A stretch of 64,000 bases of DNA from NCBI GenBank assembly GCA_951640165.1, contig OX621253.1:15208001-15272000 (forward strand). The letters are read 5' to 3'. Each line of letters begins with the position of its first letter. Positions within the stretch are counted from its first letter, which is position 1. Shown piece after piece: positions 29,911 to 40,669 of this stretch. Origin of the DNA: Pseudoips prasinana (taxonomy: Eukaryota > Arthropoda > Insecta > Lepidoptera > Nolidae). The notes under the pieces are model-generated. The model searched no databases. It was given only the letters and a program-made list of their open reading frames with translations, and had not been told where the DNA came from. The position numbers and the translations under genes were made by a program.

Positions 29911-30470
29911 TTTTTTAAATAAGTTCGACAGTCAAAGAAATGAGAAAAATATTATAAATTCACACTCATTTGACGATCAAACAAAATAACTAAACTGACG
30001 ACAATAATTATAAAAAAATTCGACCAAAAGGACATTCATTAATCAATCAATTACTCAACCCATCTGCCTAAAATAAGGTACCGATATTAGTCCAGACAAA
30101 AAATATCTTATAGGAAGGCAATTACTTGCGAAATTTCAAAGAAAAAAAAATACCACAAGTTAAATCATCAAAAAAATTTAATCGACAAGTAAGTATCAAA
30201 AAATGTTAAGGAAACGTTTAAAATTTCAATAATACCGTTTGACTTAAGTAAACCGAACCTGTGAGAAAAGCACCGATTACCGTTCCAAACTTTTTTTCGA
30301 CGTTAGGATTCAATCAATCCCCTAAGTAGGCAGCGAGCCTTCATAATATAAGATAAGGTTTAAAGCGAAACGAAATATAAAATGATATGGTTTTACCTAA
30401 TATTAACATTATAATTACTTTTTTAATGATACCTGAATTGATAATTTATGATACTCACCTACATAACGAA
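29911..30470. other. AT-rich stretch without recognisable features
   Basis: Nothing supported is visible here. Confidence 0.4.
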
Positions 30471-30870
30471 TCATCATCGTCATCATATCAGCCGAAATAC
30501 GTCCACTGCTGAACAAAGGCCTCCCCTAAAGATCTCCACAATTCCCAGTCTTGCGCTATTCGCATCCAGCAGTTTCCAGCGACCCGCATAAGATCATCGG
30601 TCAGCGTCTTCCGGTTCGTGGTCGCCACTCGAGAATCTTTCTGCCCCAACGGCCGTCGGTTCTACGAGCTATGTGCCCCGCCCACTGCCACTTCAGTTTT
30701 GCAATTCTTCGGGCTATGTCGGTGACTTTGGTTCGCCTGCGGATTTCGACATTTCTGATTCGATCCCGCAGGGAAACTCCGAGCATAGCCCTCTCCATTG
30801 CTCTTTGGGTGACCTTGAGCCTACTAATAAGGCCCATAGTGAGAGACCACGTATGTGACACGTGTATATG
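30471..30870 (-). pseudogene. RTE-type LINE C-terminal fragment
   Basis: On the minus strand this reads WSLTMGLISRLKVTQRAMER, then AMLGVSLRDRIRN, EIRRRTKVTDIARRIAKLKW and QWAGHIARRTDGRWGRKILE. This is the C-terminal segment typical of RTE-clade reverse transcriptases. The frame then breaks before the GGCCTTTGT end block and the ATGATGACGATGATG tail at 30471-30490. The catalytic palm is absent. Confidence 0.85.
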
Positions 30871-30946
30871 TGACATGGTATTCGTTATGGGTTCACTTAT
30901 GGGTGAGGAGGTTTTTACCGGTTCGTAAGAGATCCACGAAGTCAGG

Positions 30947-31085
30947 TACAGACGCCAGCACATCCAGCTACCCCAACCTGTCAAATTTATTTCATAGATT
31001 ATCAACTTTATCACATAAGCATAAGGTTCACTTTCAATTGGGGAAAATTAACAGATTGGGGAAGTTTGCTGTGCTGGCGTCTGTA
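30947..31085. mobile_element. Palindromic MITE copy
   Basis: It has TACAGACGCCAGCACATCC at the left and TGCTGGCGTCTGTA at the right, with the shared centre ATCAACTTTATCACATAAGC. It lies about 75 bp from the RTE fragment. Confidence 0.9.
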
Positions 31086-31374
31086 TTTAGGCATGCCGTC
31101 AGTTTGAAGATTTTAGACACATAAGTGGTCCGATTTTTAAGTGTCTCCACGCTTCGAAGGGCACAGTGTCGGTTCCGGTTTTAGTCATTATACAACAGAC
31201 GTAAATGTCAAAGGCATACTAAGAGGCTGGAAGAGTTTATTAATGCCACCAGTTGTTATATTTAGTTTTTGTTCTATTAATTTCTACATCAGAGTTCTGT
31301 CATAAAATTAGATAAAAAGGAATAGAAGAATATGTAACTTCATAATTATTTTTTTATTTTAAGTTTATAGTTAA

Positions 31375-31567
31375 CTAGCTATGCCCCGCGGTCTTACCCG
31401 CGTTAAACTTTATAAATTATAGCCTATATGTTAATCCAGGGTGTCGGCTAACTCCATACAAAATTTTATTAAAATCGCTTCCGCCGTTTAGACGTAAAAA
31501 AATAACAAACATAACGCTCACACACTCACATTTTTTCACAACTTTCGCCTTTATAATATTAGTGTGA
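31375..31567 (-). mobile_element. Short non-autonomous Helitron, complete ends
   Basis: On the minus strand it starts TCACACTAATATTATAAAGG (31567) and ends CTAG (31375). The hairpin in the plus reading is GCGGTCTTACCCGC. Flanking bases are A and T. It is colinear with 18997-19184. Confidence 0.9.
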
Positions 31568-31734
31568 TAACTAAGTTCTGCCCGCAACTTGACCAGCGTG
31601 GGAATTTCTTAATATAGTTATAATTTTACTGTAAAACTAAAAAAAATTAAGGTAAGTTTACTATCCTATATTATTAATTTTCTAACTCCTCCTTTTTCTC
31701 TTTCTGGTTAAACTCGTTGCGGGATCCAAGACAG

Positions 31735-31872
31735 TTAAAGCGATTCCCCGGGACATGCCTGAACCTCACCGCTCAGTGTCATTTCATTGTGTGCCACTGT
31801 TGATCCTGGCTTACAGGAGTTACAGTGGTGGGTAAGAGGCAGGGACTAGTCCCGACTACAAAAAAAAAAAAG
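31735..31872 (+). repeat. Possible poly(A)-ended retroposon fragment
   Basis: A GC-richer patch (ATTCCCCGGGACATGCC, GCAGGGACTAGTCCCGACTAC) ends in a run of 12 A. This looks like a small retroposed sequence, but there is no other copy here. Confidence 0.4.
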
Positions 31873-31879
31873 AACATCC

Positions 31880-32291
31880 TATATTATCTTTATCTTACCT
31901 TCATTCCAAACTACAGGAAAAAAAATTAAGGTTTATAATATTAGTATGAATCAATTCTGAAACGAGAAATTTTAGACATGATCCAGATTACTAAACTCTG
32001 TATATTTGCTAGTAATTACGTCTCCCAATTGAAAAAATGCCGATCCATTTAAATTTTTTGCAACTTGGCAACCCTCATTTAGAGCCGTTGACGATAGCCC
32101 GAGGCCTTGTTTCCGACGAGATTATGATTAATACAATTTGCTTGGTAAATTAATCAGGAAACAGTGTCACTTTACTCGTAGTCGACTATTACTTTACTGT
32201 AATGCGAGTAACTAGATTGATTCAAGCATTTCTAAGTGAGATAAACTGGATTTATGAAACCCAATTTTTATAGTTGATATTTGAACAAATG
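31880..32291. other. AT-rich stretch without recognisable features
   Basis: No feature is supported. Confidence 0.4.
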
Positions 32292-32430
32292 TACAAACGC
32301 CAGCACATCCAGCTACCCCAATCTGTCAAATGTCTTTTATAGATTTTCAACTTTATCACAAAACTATAAGGTTCATTTTCAATCGTAGAAATTTGACGGA
32401 TTGGGGGAGCTTGATATGTTGGCGTCTGTA
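32292..32430. mobile_element. Palindromic MITE copy
   Basis: It is bounded by TACAAACGCCAGCACATCC and GATATGTTGGCGTCTGTA. Two arm substitutions (A for G in the left arm, T for C in the right) make it older than the 7531 copy. Confidence 0.85.
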
Positions 32431-33139
32431 CTTACCAGAACGCCGTAGCGTACACTCATTGGGAGCCTATCATAACTGTGGGAAAATATCTACCGCGGGA
32501 CAAAAATCTACCCTAAAGATGTTGGGGATATATGCCATTAGCGCTACGCTTGACGGGCTGGCGATCGCAGTATAATTTTCATACTCAGAGAAACGCTGCT
32601 ACTCGTTCTCAGGAATATAATTCGTCGGGATGACGCCACCCACGGGATGAGATAGAGTGGTGATAATCGTCTCCGTCACCACATAGTAGGGCCTTGCTAG
32701 CGTAAAATAAAAAAAAAATAGAAAAAAATATATGCCATATGATTCCAATAGCCGATAATTTGTTTATCAATCTATAGATTTGGAATATTTTTTCAGTTTC
32801 CTAGATTAATATGATAATCGTTTAAATATGTTGTTACCAAAACATATTCTATGAACCATTTAAAATCTTAAACAGGGAAGTGAATTTATTAAAGAATCTT
32901 TGTATTGTATGGAATCTGGAACAATAATGGATTTAGAGATATTTAACGTGGCGTCTATTAAATGGGGCGGTCTTAACCCCTTTTCAAATTTAGAACAAAA
33001 TTAATTAATGCTTTCGGTAGAAGTAGGAATTACGTTTAATGTTTGTTAATTTAAGTGAAAAAGCAGTTAAACATTGGTTAGATAACAATTGGTTAACTAA
33101 ATTTGTATAACAGAATGTTTTGATTTATAACTTATCGTA
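32431..33139. other. Unassigned stretch
   Basis: 32440-32600 is slightly GC-richer (CTACCGCGGGACAAAAATC, GACGGGCTGGCGATCGC) and could be a decayed SINE or LINE piece. The rest is AT-rich with nothing recognised. Confidence 0.35.
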
Positions 33140-33400
33140 TTATAATAATATCCTGGTACATTATTCACACACGGCCATCTGATCCCAAACTAAGCAGAGC
33201 TTGTACTATGGAAACCAGATAACTGATATATTACATATACTATTTTTCTTTTGTAAATACATACTTATATAGATAATTTACATCACGACTCAGAACAAAC
33301 AGACATGTTCATGCACACAAATATTTGTCCCGGGTGGGAATCGAACCCACGACCTGCGGCGTGAAATGCAGCGTATCTACCAACCACGCCAACAGGCCCG
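33140..33400 (-). repeat. SINE family 1 copy, nearly full length
   Basis: The tail AATAATATCCTGGTACATTA is at the left. The tRNA-like head at the right has B-box arm GTGGGAATCGAACCCAC and the A-box-side ACCAACCACGCCAACAGGCC. Confidence 0.85.
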
Positions 33401-34974
33401 TATTACTTATAATTTATTGTTGCTTTTCGCTCATAACCTAATAGATTTTACAAATATTTATATTTTTAAAGTTCCTTGCTCATATGGTAAAAAGAACCCG
33501 TTATGGTGTGACTCCCTGTCTGTCAGTACATGAGAGTAATTATGAACGATTTGAAATTTTGAATAATATTAAAAATTGTTTACCAAACCTTAATCGAATT
33601 AAAAATTATTATAATTTTCTTTGCATAAGAGACTAGTGGAGGAGGAAAGGAGAAGATGGTGATAATTATAAAAAATCTTTAATAATTACAGTTTATAATA
33701 AATATTTTAAGTTAAGCAAATAATTTTTCCAACGAACTTCATCACAAATCAATAATTTTTTGCAATATCAGTCATCATTAAGGGAAATAAATATTTAAAG
33801 TATATACATTCCTGTATGCTTTTAAAAATGTGGGTAAAATCTTAAAATTCATAGATAATGTATAATGATTGGATACCAAGATTATGTATACATGCAAATA
33901 CCCCCAAACAATCCCTGAGATCAGATCTCAAGCTTACACCACACCACACCAATATCAATAATATTTTGTTTTCTTCTACCCTAAAAGAACTAAAATAAAC
34001 TAAAAATACACATAAATGTCAAATACAGTTATAATATTGTTAGTTCACTTGCACCAGCTTAAGTAGCTGTTGTTGATATCAATGGACAGTTCAAAAAACT
34101 ATCAAACTGCAAATATACTGGTCCCTATATATACAAATTGCATCCCAGCTTGACTACTATTTATAAGAATAAACTCGACATGTCATTGATCGAATACTGT
34201 GGCCGCGGACTGAAAACCGACATGTCAATGTCAATCTTCACACTTAAATTAATATCGTAGTAAAATTAAGCTACTTTATTTAGTGGAGTCCTTTCGTTTC
34301 TCAGAGAAAATACTAAATGTAGATCCTAGTTTCCATGAAGATAATATTAAGATAAAGCATAATAATTTATCTAATGAATTTTATAAAAATAGTAATATCC
34401 AATTTATTACTAATCCATTACTCACTCCAAATACATCGGTAGAATGGATTTTATTTTAAAGTAATACCATTTCAATTCGACGATTACTGCAATAATGTTA
34501 TGCAGTAAGTTGGATTAATAAATTATCAGTTCCTAAAGTTAAATGTCCTTTAGCTCTCCGAAATTATATAAGATGGAGATAGACTAAGAGCTAAGTAAAT
34601 ACCTATAAGTTTTAAAAGTGAACATACATACTTTTAAATCTACTATTTACTGATACTACAGAATAAAATTTTTAACTTAAATTCTCTTTGCCAAGAAACT
34701 TGTATAAATAGTTACTCTCTTTACTGCTTTAATTTTATTAACGTAAAGTACGCGTGTGGCCTAAGATTTAGAGAATATTCTTAGCTCTGAATATTTCAAT
34801 ATATATAATATAGCTTGGCGGGTCCTTTTTTGCTCCCATAATTAATTCACTTCGAACGATCGGCCATATTTTTTATCCAACCATAAAGAACATTAAAAGG
34901 ATGAGCTTTTTGGCTTGCATGAGAGCTGATGCATCTGATAGGGTATTTTAAGGCCCAGAACGATTACATTTTTA
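33401..34974. other. AT-rich stretch without recognisable features
   Basis: This is the longest quiet stretch in the first half. I find no ORF with domain similarity, no tRNA-like boxes and no match to the local repeat families. It could include unrecognised host intron or intergenic sequence. Confidence 0.4.
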
Positions 34975-35135
34975 GAACTGTATACATTAAGATGGACCGA
35001 TGATCTTGTGAGGGTCGCTGGAAGTTGATGGATGAGGATAGCGCAAGACCGGCAATTGTGGAGATCTTTGGGGCCTCCCCCAAAGATCTCCACTCCTTTA
35101 TCCTGCAGTGGGCGTCTTTCGGCTATGATGATGAT
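34975..35135 (+). pseudogene. RTE-type LINE 3' end with a foldback
   Basis: AAGATGGACCGATGATCTTG, GGATAGCGCAAGACCGGCAA and GTGGGCGTCTTTCGG match the end of the RTE ORF, and the tail is ATGATGATGATTATGATG. An inverted copy of GTGGAGATCTTTGGGG is inserted at 35078-35093, making a 16-bp hairpin with a CCTC loop. Confidence 0.75.
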
Positions 35136-35164
35136 TATGATGAAGATACTAATTGATATTTTTG

Positions 35165-35378
35165 ATAATATCATCACTCCATCACATCCCGTGGGGGACG
35201 TAGAAGTCAACTTGAGGGAATATCTATACAGAGGACGGATAGCAGTTTCTTTCTGTGTACTATGACCATTGTACTGCGATCGTCTGCCAAGGGTGTCGAT
35301 TATGGCATATCCCCTTAAGAGGATTCTTGGGGGACGCTTATGTCCAGAAGTGGACTTCTTACGATTGTTATGATGATA
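35165..35378 (+). repeat. Second RTE-like LINE 3' end
   Basis: It shows CATCCCGTGGGGGACGTAGA, GCATATCCCCTTAAGAGG and GTCCAGAAGTGGACTTCTTA, with an ATGATGATAC end. The text parallels the RTE end (CCAGCAGTGGACGTCTT) but is a different subfamily, also seen near 10610, 18640 and 50310. Confidence 0.6.
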
Positions 35379-35869
35379 CATATTTGTGCAGCTTACTATA
35401 GTACATGTAAACGAACAAATAGTTCAATTATTAGTCAGTCGACAGCACAATTCACAGCCCGATGACTGCTTTTCGTTAACCAATTACATTATTTCAAGTG
35501 GTGAAATCGAAATCATAACATTACGCAGAAAGATAATAACCGTTCGCACATTTAATCGGATATCAGTAAATGTATACTGTTTTATAATATATAAAAGACA
35601 AGCTTGTTTAAATTGGTAACCTTAATGGTTCCTTCATGAAAAACTGACAAGGTCTACCACCGCAAATAAGACCATGTCTCCGAATTTCGTAGAAAGCTCG
35701 AGTGGTTACCCATTCGCCTTCGCCGAAATACTCACATACTTTCTCTTCTATATAGTATTCTGTTTAATCCCACATCTCCCTCTTACCTCAAGATTAGGTT
35801 CGAATTCCTATGTGATACACACTCTAGGCCCTTGAGATCGTCAGAGAATCTGAAACTACATTTGCCCAC
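35379..35869. other. Unassigned stretch
   Basis: A possible decayed tRNA-like arm, GGTTCGAATTCC, lies at about 35796. No gene is supported. Confidence 0.35.
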
Positions 35870-36125
35870 TCATTCCACAATTATATGACAAATATTTTAG
35901 TGTTCAAGCCGCTCGATTGTGGAATTCACTGCCTCTACACATCAGACGCGCGCAATCTATAACTTCTTTAAAAACACTTTTAAAGAAATATTATTTATCA
36001 CTCTAATTTTATCTCCAGCTTAAGATCTTCCACCTTCATACAGAACTCCTTGATTCTTCATTATTATTGTTATTTATTTATATATTTTTAAAATATATAT
36101 TTATATCTTAAATAGTAGGTATATA
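35870..36125 (+). pseudogene. LINE C-terminal fragment
   Basis: One frame reads ARLWNSLPLHIRRAQSITSL and then KTLLKKYYL, the standard closing segment of a LINE ORF2 (LWNSLP..IR plus basic tail). It is followed by a short AT-rich 3' UTR. The remainder of the ORF is missing. The LTR element begins about 15 bp after its end. Confidence 0.65.
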
Positions 36126-36140
36126 TATATATATATATTT

Positions 36141-36418
36141 TTTTAGGAATTAAAAGGATTTTACTGTAAAAAAAAGGTTTATTCACACTTCAGAATAAAT
36201 CATTTAGAAATCAACAACAATTTTCTTATGACAAATCACTTATAACGAGAAACACTGTAACCACTGCACATTACACTCAAGATTTAATCGATACCTAAAC
36301 CAGCAGAGCTTCGCCCTCGTCGACGTCTGGCCCCAAAAGAGAGAGACGCATCGGTTGACTGGGCCTTATATAGGCAAAGTATGACGTCACTCATCACCTA
36401 TCTTGAAAATTCCTCACA
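36141..36418 (-). repeat. 3' LTR of the non-autonomous element
   Basis: It is complete. TATA box reads TTATATAGGC on plus at about 36366-36375, and the poly(A) signal (GGTTTATT on plus) is at 36176-36183. Confidence 0.85.
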
Positions 36419-36727
36419 CGGCCTCTCCTGACTTCGCGTCGACCACGACCGCGCTTCTTCAGCAGCACCAGGAGACACGGCGAAGCTATGATCGCCAGCT
36501 CCTACTGCATTAGAGAGCTCACCGTCATCAGAATCATCACCTGCATAAAACACAAACAGTTAATTATCATGGCAACTGCACAAAGATGCCTATTCAGTCA
36601 TCCACCTCGCACTCAAGGCACTCAAACAGGCAATCACTCTCGTAACAGAGAAATACACTCAAAATACTTCGCTTTCTAATGTATGCAAACATCTCTTGTA
36701 AACTTCTGTCATACTCATAATTGAACA

Positions 36728-36844
36728 AGTTATAGCGACATACGTAAAGTTATAGCGACAAACGTCAAATATTGTGACAAACGCAAAGTAATAGCGACAA
36801 ACGCCAAGTTACAGCGACAAACGCCAAGTTACAGCGACACGCCT
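36728..36844. repeat. 20-bp minisatellite, about six units
   Basis: Units follow AGTTAYAGCGACAAACGYCA, with substitutions such as AATATTGTGACAAACGC in the third. They lie inside the LTR element. Confidence 0.9.
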
Positions 36845-37469
36845 GAGTGCCTAGTACCATAGCGACTAGCACTTATAACTCATTGATTTTACTGTTCGGA
36901 GCGCATGTCTTCACACACGCCAAGCGTACTACAAACAAAATGTGTAACATTAAATGATTGAAACTTATTACCAAAGTTGCGGAACAAAACTCAAAACGTA
37001 AAGACTTCCTGCCAGCCAGCCACGCGCGCCAGGTGCACGCCTGCCAGATCAGACGCTTCAGGACTTCAACGTCGAAGGCAGCCACTGGGCCATGCCGACA
37101 GTTTGTTCCAAACAGCAAGTGACACACTCGCACCATTCATATGTGTAACATGAAACAAAATTAAAAAGGTTACGTTGAACATTTACTATGAAAACATGCC
37201 GAACAACTCTAGGGTTCACGCATTTCTGGTTCTAACCTCCCTGTGGAGTCAGCGAATTTAATGACAAAGTGTACATCACCAAACGTCAACTCTTTTGGTT
37301 AGCCTTAATGAAAATCGAAGTAAAATTAAATTGAACCACGTGGAATCAAACTCCAAACAGGGTCTCGGCCTCGGCCTTACCTGACCATAACTCACTTGTC
37401 CTGAGATGGCTTATATGACGCTTTGGTGAAACTTTTCTCCTCTGTTTGACTTTGTATTTTACAAAACAT

Positions 37470-37631
37470 AACTACATAATGACGAACGTATAATTGGCGT
37501 ACACAAAGTACATTCAGACTCACAACAACAACTTATGGTTCACACACATAGATTTCCCGTGCCGGGATTGAACCTGGGACATGGAATTCAAAAGGAGACG
37601 GTCTTAACCTCTACGCCACACGTGCAGTCAA
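37470..37631 (-). repeat. SINE family 2 (tRNA-derived) inside the LTR element
   Basis: Read on the minus strand, GCACGTGTGGCGTAGAGG (A-box side) and GGTTCAATCCCGGC (B-box) form the head. The body has GAGTCTGAATGTACTTTGTG. Related copies are at 49240, 57085 and 61568. It lies within the LTR element interior. Confidence 0.75.
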
Positions 37632-39569
37632 ACTTTAGAGGATGACTTCAAACTTATGTTGATAACTCCGCTGCTAAGAAGTAGCTTGAGAACGTGCACT
37701 GCTATTATACCTACTTGGTTTTAAATACTCATTTACATTGTAGAATGCAAATAACACATTGAGTATTAAATTGAAAAAATGATAAGACTGTCAAGTGTTA
37801 CTTAGTAAGCTTTGTCAATACCTTGTATCATAGGCTTTTCAGCTTCTCACTCATTAGGCACAAAACAACGGCATGACATTTTATACAACACCGTGATGTC
37901 AACAGTTTGAGGTTACATTCCTCAGCGGTGGTCAATACCTACTGCTATATACCATGGCTATCATGCAATGCACACGATACTGAGCGGCAACGGCGGCGGC
38001 GGCTATCAACACTACGACGTCTACTGATCGAGCTTAGATCGTAATTTGTAACACACATCGCAAACTACCTTTTATTTTAACACGATGATTCGGTTAGCCT
38101 AAGAGGCTTTCACTGCTTCACCGGACTATCGCAAACTACCGTGCGACAAACTAAGTGAATGGTTTCGCGCCCTGATATGGGATCCACCTTTCAAGAAAGT
38201 CTTGATCGGCCACGTGAAATACATAGGCGGTATTTCACAAACAAAACAATAAAATTGTATCTACTTGCGTAAATCACACAACACAAAAATTTACAAAAAC
38301 AAAACACACTTGTGTACACTTCGTAGACTGTGCTCACAGTTAATACACTCGGCAACGGTTAAACCACAATAGTGATTAGAACAACTCTAAACAAAACGAA
38401 CAACTTGAAATATCGACTGATCACGTCAATAGTAGCCGGACTACCCACATTTTTAGTTCATTTTACAGAAGTAAAATTACTTTCGATAATTTCTTAACTA
38501 ATCGTGATATTATCCAACGTACGGTGTAGATTTTCTTGTGCCTTGGAAGAAACTTCAGGTTCACACTTACATGAACTTAACTGCTATCACTCAAGGAATG
38601 TAAACGGAAATCGTCCCGTTTTTGACTAACTAACCACAAACATACACGCCTACGTGATCGGTGTTTCATTTGAGAGCGACACCAAGATCGCGAGCGCGAC
38701 CTCAATGTACAGGTATGACGTCGGGGGTTACTGCCACGTGCTCTATTAGACGCATTTTTTTCGGACTCACGCTACCGATCACAATCCTTAAGCACTCGAT
38801 TACACGAGATACGCAGCGGCGTTGGAATTTCACAACACCATAACACACAATATACAACGTGGTTGATTTGTCTTAAGAAAATCACAAGTGAAAGTAACAA
38901 GAGGTTAGATCTTATTGGATGGCAACAAGCAGCACTTGGGTTCTTTATACCAATTCTGATTTTAGGAATTAAAAGGATTTTACTGTAAAAAAAGGTTTAT
39001 TCACACTTCAGAATAAATCATTTAGAAATCAACAACAATTTTCTTATGACAAATCACTTATAACGAGAAACACTGTAACCACTGCACATTACACTCAAGA
39101 TTTAATCGATACCTAAACCAGCAGAGCTTCGCCCTCGTCGACGTCTGGCCCCAAAAGAGAGAGACGCCCCTTCGCGAGTCGTCTCTGTTCACCCCTTCTG
39201 GGGCGAACGAGGAGTCGGTAACGGGGCTGTGCCCCTCGTCCGAGGTTTCCGTCGCATGCCATGAAGATGGCACGGTCTTTGGGGCGTGAGGCTTTGCTCA
39301 CTAGGGTGAATATCCCGCTTGGGGATTGTGCGTAGCCCTTTGGCTGTTCATTAGTCCGTGGGGTACCTCTTCCCCGGTCCGCCTCCCCGCCAGCTGGGCG
39401 GTCAGGTCCTGCCGGGTGAGACGCCATGTGGCGAGGCCCAGCAAGGCCGACCTGCGACCCGTCGGTTCCCACGTAAGACTAGGCGATGTTATGCGGCGTC
39501 GCTGTCCCCGCCTCTCTCGCTCTCGGAGTCGCGGGTGACTAGGTGTGGGTTTTTCTTCAGCATCATGAT

Positions 39570-39649
39570 GCCAGAGCTGCTGAACCATTTGGCCTCGCTA
39601 GTGGCCGGATGCGGCCACTAGCGAGGCCAAATGGTTCAGCAGCTCTGGC
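39570..39649. repeat. Perfect 38-bp inverted repeat, 4-nt loop
   Basis: 39570-39607 is the exact reverse complement of 39612-39649, with loop GATG. The right arm is the end of the ORF1 relic (LLNHLASL), so the left arm is its inverted copy. Confidence 0.95.
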
Positions 39650-40502
39650 CAAGGGTCACCCCCGGCCGCTACCGATTCTCTGGCCGCTTCTAGCCTTTCC
39701 CTTAGGTTGTTTAGCAGCCTTATTGGGTATTTCTGTTTTCGTGAGCGTGTGGTTGCTCCTTGTGGTTGCTGTGTTGGTGGTACAGGGGAGTTTCTCTTGG
39801 CGCTCCGCAAGGTATTCGGAGTTCCCACTACTGTGGGTTGGGCCTGTAGCGCATCCGTTTGGGATGTGCTTTGGACGCAGTCGGAGAGGGGATGGGCCCC
39901 TTTCGGCCTGCGTCGCTTTTTCCTCCTTTTTGCCTTCTTGGCCTTTGGAGGGTGGATATTGGGGAGGTTAGCCGCAGCCATGAGGGTAGTGCTGGGCGCC
40001 TCTCCTCTTGGTATCGGCTCCAGTTGAGTGATGGTCTGGGGCGGGCGCGGTCTAGCCGTGATGGCTAGACCGCGATGGTTCTATGCGCCATGGTTCTATG
40101 CGGATACCGGGCATGCAGAGAATCTCTGAGATTTCGTATATGCCCGGCAATACGTTGGTCGTCTGTAACCGTTGGCAGTAGTAGACGCAGCCCGGTCTGC
40201 CGTGTCGGGCTCGTATCGCTCGGACGTATTCCGGCTCGAAGCCTTTGTCCTTGAGGGCTTGCTTTATGTCATCGGGGTCGGTCTGGGTCGGTAGTCCTCT
40301 CAGGGCCACCTTTATCCTCCTGTCCGCTTGAGGCGTGTATGTGAACCACGATATCTCCTCCGCCTTTCCAAGTCGGTGAGATACCAGTGGATCAGTCGGT
40401 ACTCTCTCTCACTATGAGGGGTGAAGCGCACGCCGTGCCCGTAGGGGTGGACGTGCGGGGTGAAACCCAGCGTATTTCTTATTAAACGCAGGTGATTTAC
40501 CC
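39598..40502 (-). pseudogene. LINE ORF1 (gag-like) relic lacking its zinc knuckles
   Basis: From about 40500 the minus strand reads VNHLRLIRNTLGFTPHVHPY, EREYRLIHWYLTDLERR and, after a frameshift near 40312, VALRGLPTQTDPDDIKQAL, KDKGFEPEYVRAIRARHGRP and CMPGIRIEPWR. This is the PRE_C2HC-type region of LINE ORF1 proteins, which bind RNA. The CCHC zinc knuckles that should follow are missing. After an 11-bp inverted repeat at 40048-40074, the frame resumes as MAAANLPNIHPPKAKKAKRR and a low-complexity tail ending LLNHLASLVAASGH. Such a protein would bind nucleic acid poorly, if made at all. Confidence 0.7.
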
Positions 40503-40579
40503 GAGAGAGACGCATCGGTTGACTGGGCCTTATATAGGCAAAGTATGACGTCACTCATCACCTATCTTGAAAATTCCTC

Positions 40580-40582
<3 letters not shown>

Positions 40583-40667
<85 letters not shown>
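40583..40667. repeat. (TA)n microsatellite, about 85 bp
   Basis: This is a continuous AT dinucleotide run directly after the 5' LTR. Confidence 0.95.

Positions 40668-40669
<2 letters not shown>

Larger units (their letters stand above)
36419..38959 (-). other. Internal region of the LTR element, non-coding
   Basis: It spans 2541 bp with only short, unconvincing ORFs (the longest is about 87 codons, with no domain I recognise). It holds a 20-bp minisatellite (36728-36844), a tRNA-derived SINE (37470-37631) and a small CGG-rich patch near 37990. Non-coding interiors of this kind are known for LARD- or TRIM-like elements. Whether it has a packaging signal cannot be judged from the sequence. 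Confidence 0.75.
39167..40502 (-). mobile_element. GC-rich LINE ORF1 fragment inserted in the LTR
   Basis: This 1336-bp insert is flanked by a 10-bp direct repeat GAGAGAGACG (39157-39166 and 40503-40512), a target-site duplication. It is far more GC-rich than its surroundings. Minus-strand coding pieces are those of a Jockey/R1-type ORF1 (gag-like) protein. There is no poly(A) at either end. Order is PRE_C2HC-like domain, then C-terminal tail, then a 38-bp hairpin, then sequence of unclear origin (39167-39569). It is a rearranged piece, not a complete element. Confidence 0.75.
36141..40582 (-). mobile_element. Non-autonomous LTR retrotransposon, identical LTRs
   Basis: Two direct copies of a 278-bp LTR (36141-36418; 38960-39166 plus 40513-40582) flank 2.5 kb. 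Read on the minus strand the LTR starts TGTGAGGAATT and ends AATTCCTAAAA, near inverted repeats. It contains a TATA box (CCTATATAAGGCC) and an AATAAACC poly(A) signal. The two LTRs match base for base apart from one A-run length. The interior has no gag, protease, RT or integrase ORF, so the element must borrow enzymes. Next to the 3' LTR is a purine-rich tract (CAGGAGAGG), and a TGGTATAAAG candidate primer site is near the 5' LTR. It sits between (TA)n tracts. Superfamily cannot be assigned. Confidence 0.85.
38960..40582 (-). repeat. 5' LTR, split by a LINE fragment
   Basis: The halves 38960-39166 and 40513-40582 join at GAGAGAGACG to give the same sequence as the other LTR. The split lies between the poly(A)-signal half and the TATA half (CCTATATAAGG at 40528-40540), so transcription through this LTR is disrupted. 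Confidence 0.9.

Noticed and set aside
31375..31567. SINE or RTE tail instead of Helitron
   Set aside because: The A|TC...CTAG|T ends with a hairpin about 10 bases before CTAG, and the lack of A tail or target duplication, fit Helitrons better.
36728..36844. CRISPR-like array
   Set aside because: The 20-bp units abut each other with no spacers, so this is a minisatellite.
36873..37136. 87-codon ORF in the LTR element as gag
   Set aside because: It has no zinc knuckle or capsid-like motif, and its length and composition are compatible with chance.
39301..39621. Several overlapping GC-rich ORFs as host genes
   Set aside because: They overlap in all frames because high GC makes stops rare; only the minus-strand ORF1-like frames at 39598-40502 match a known protein type.
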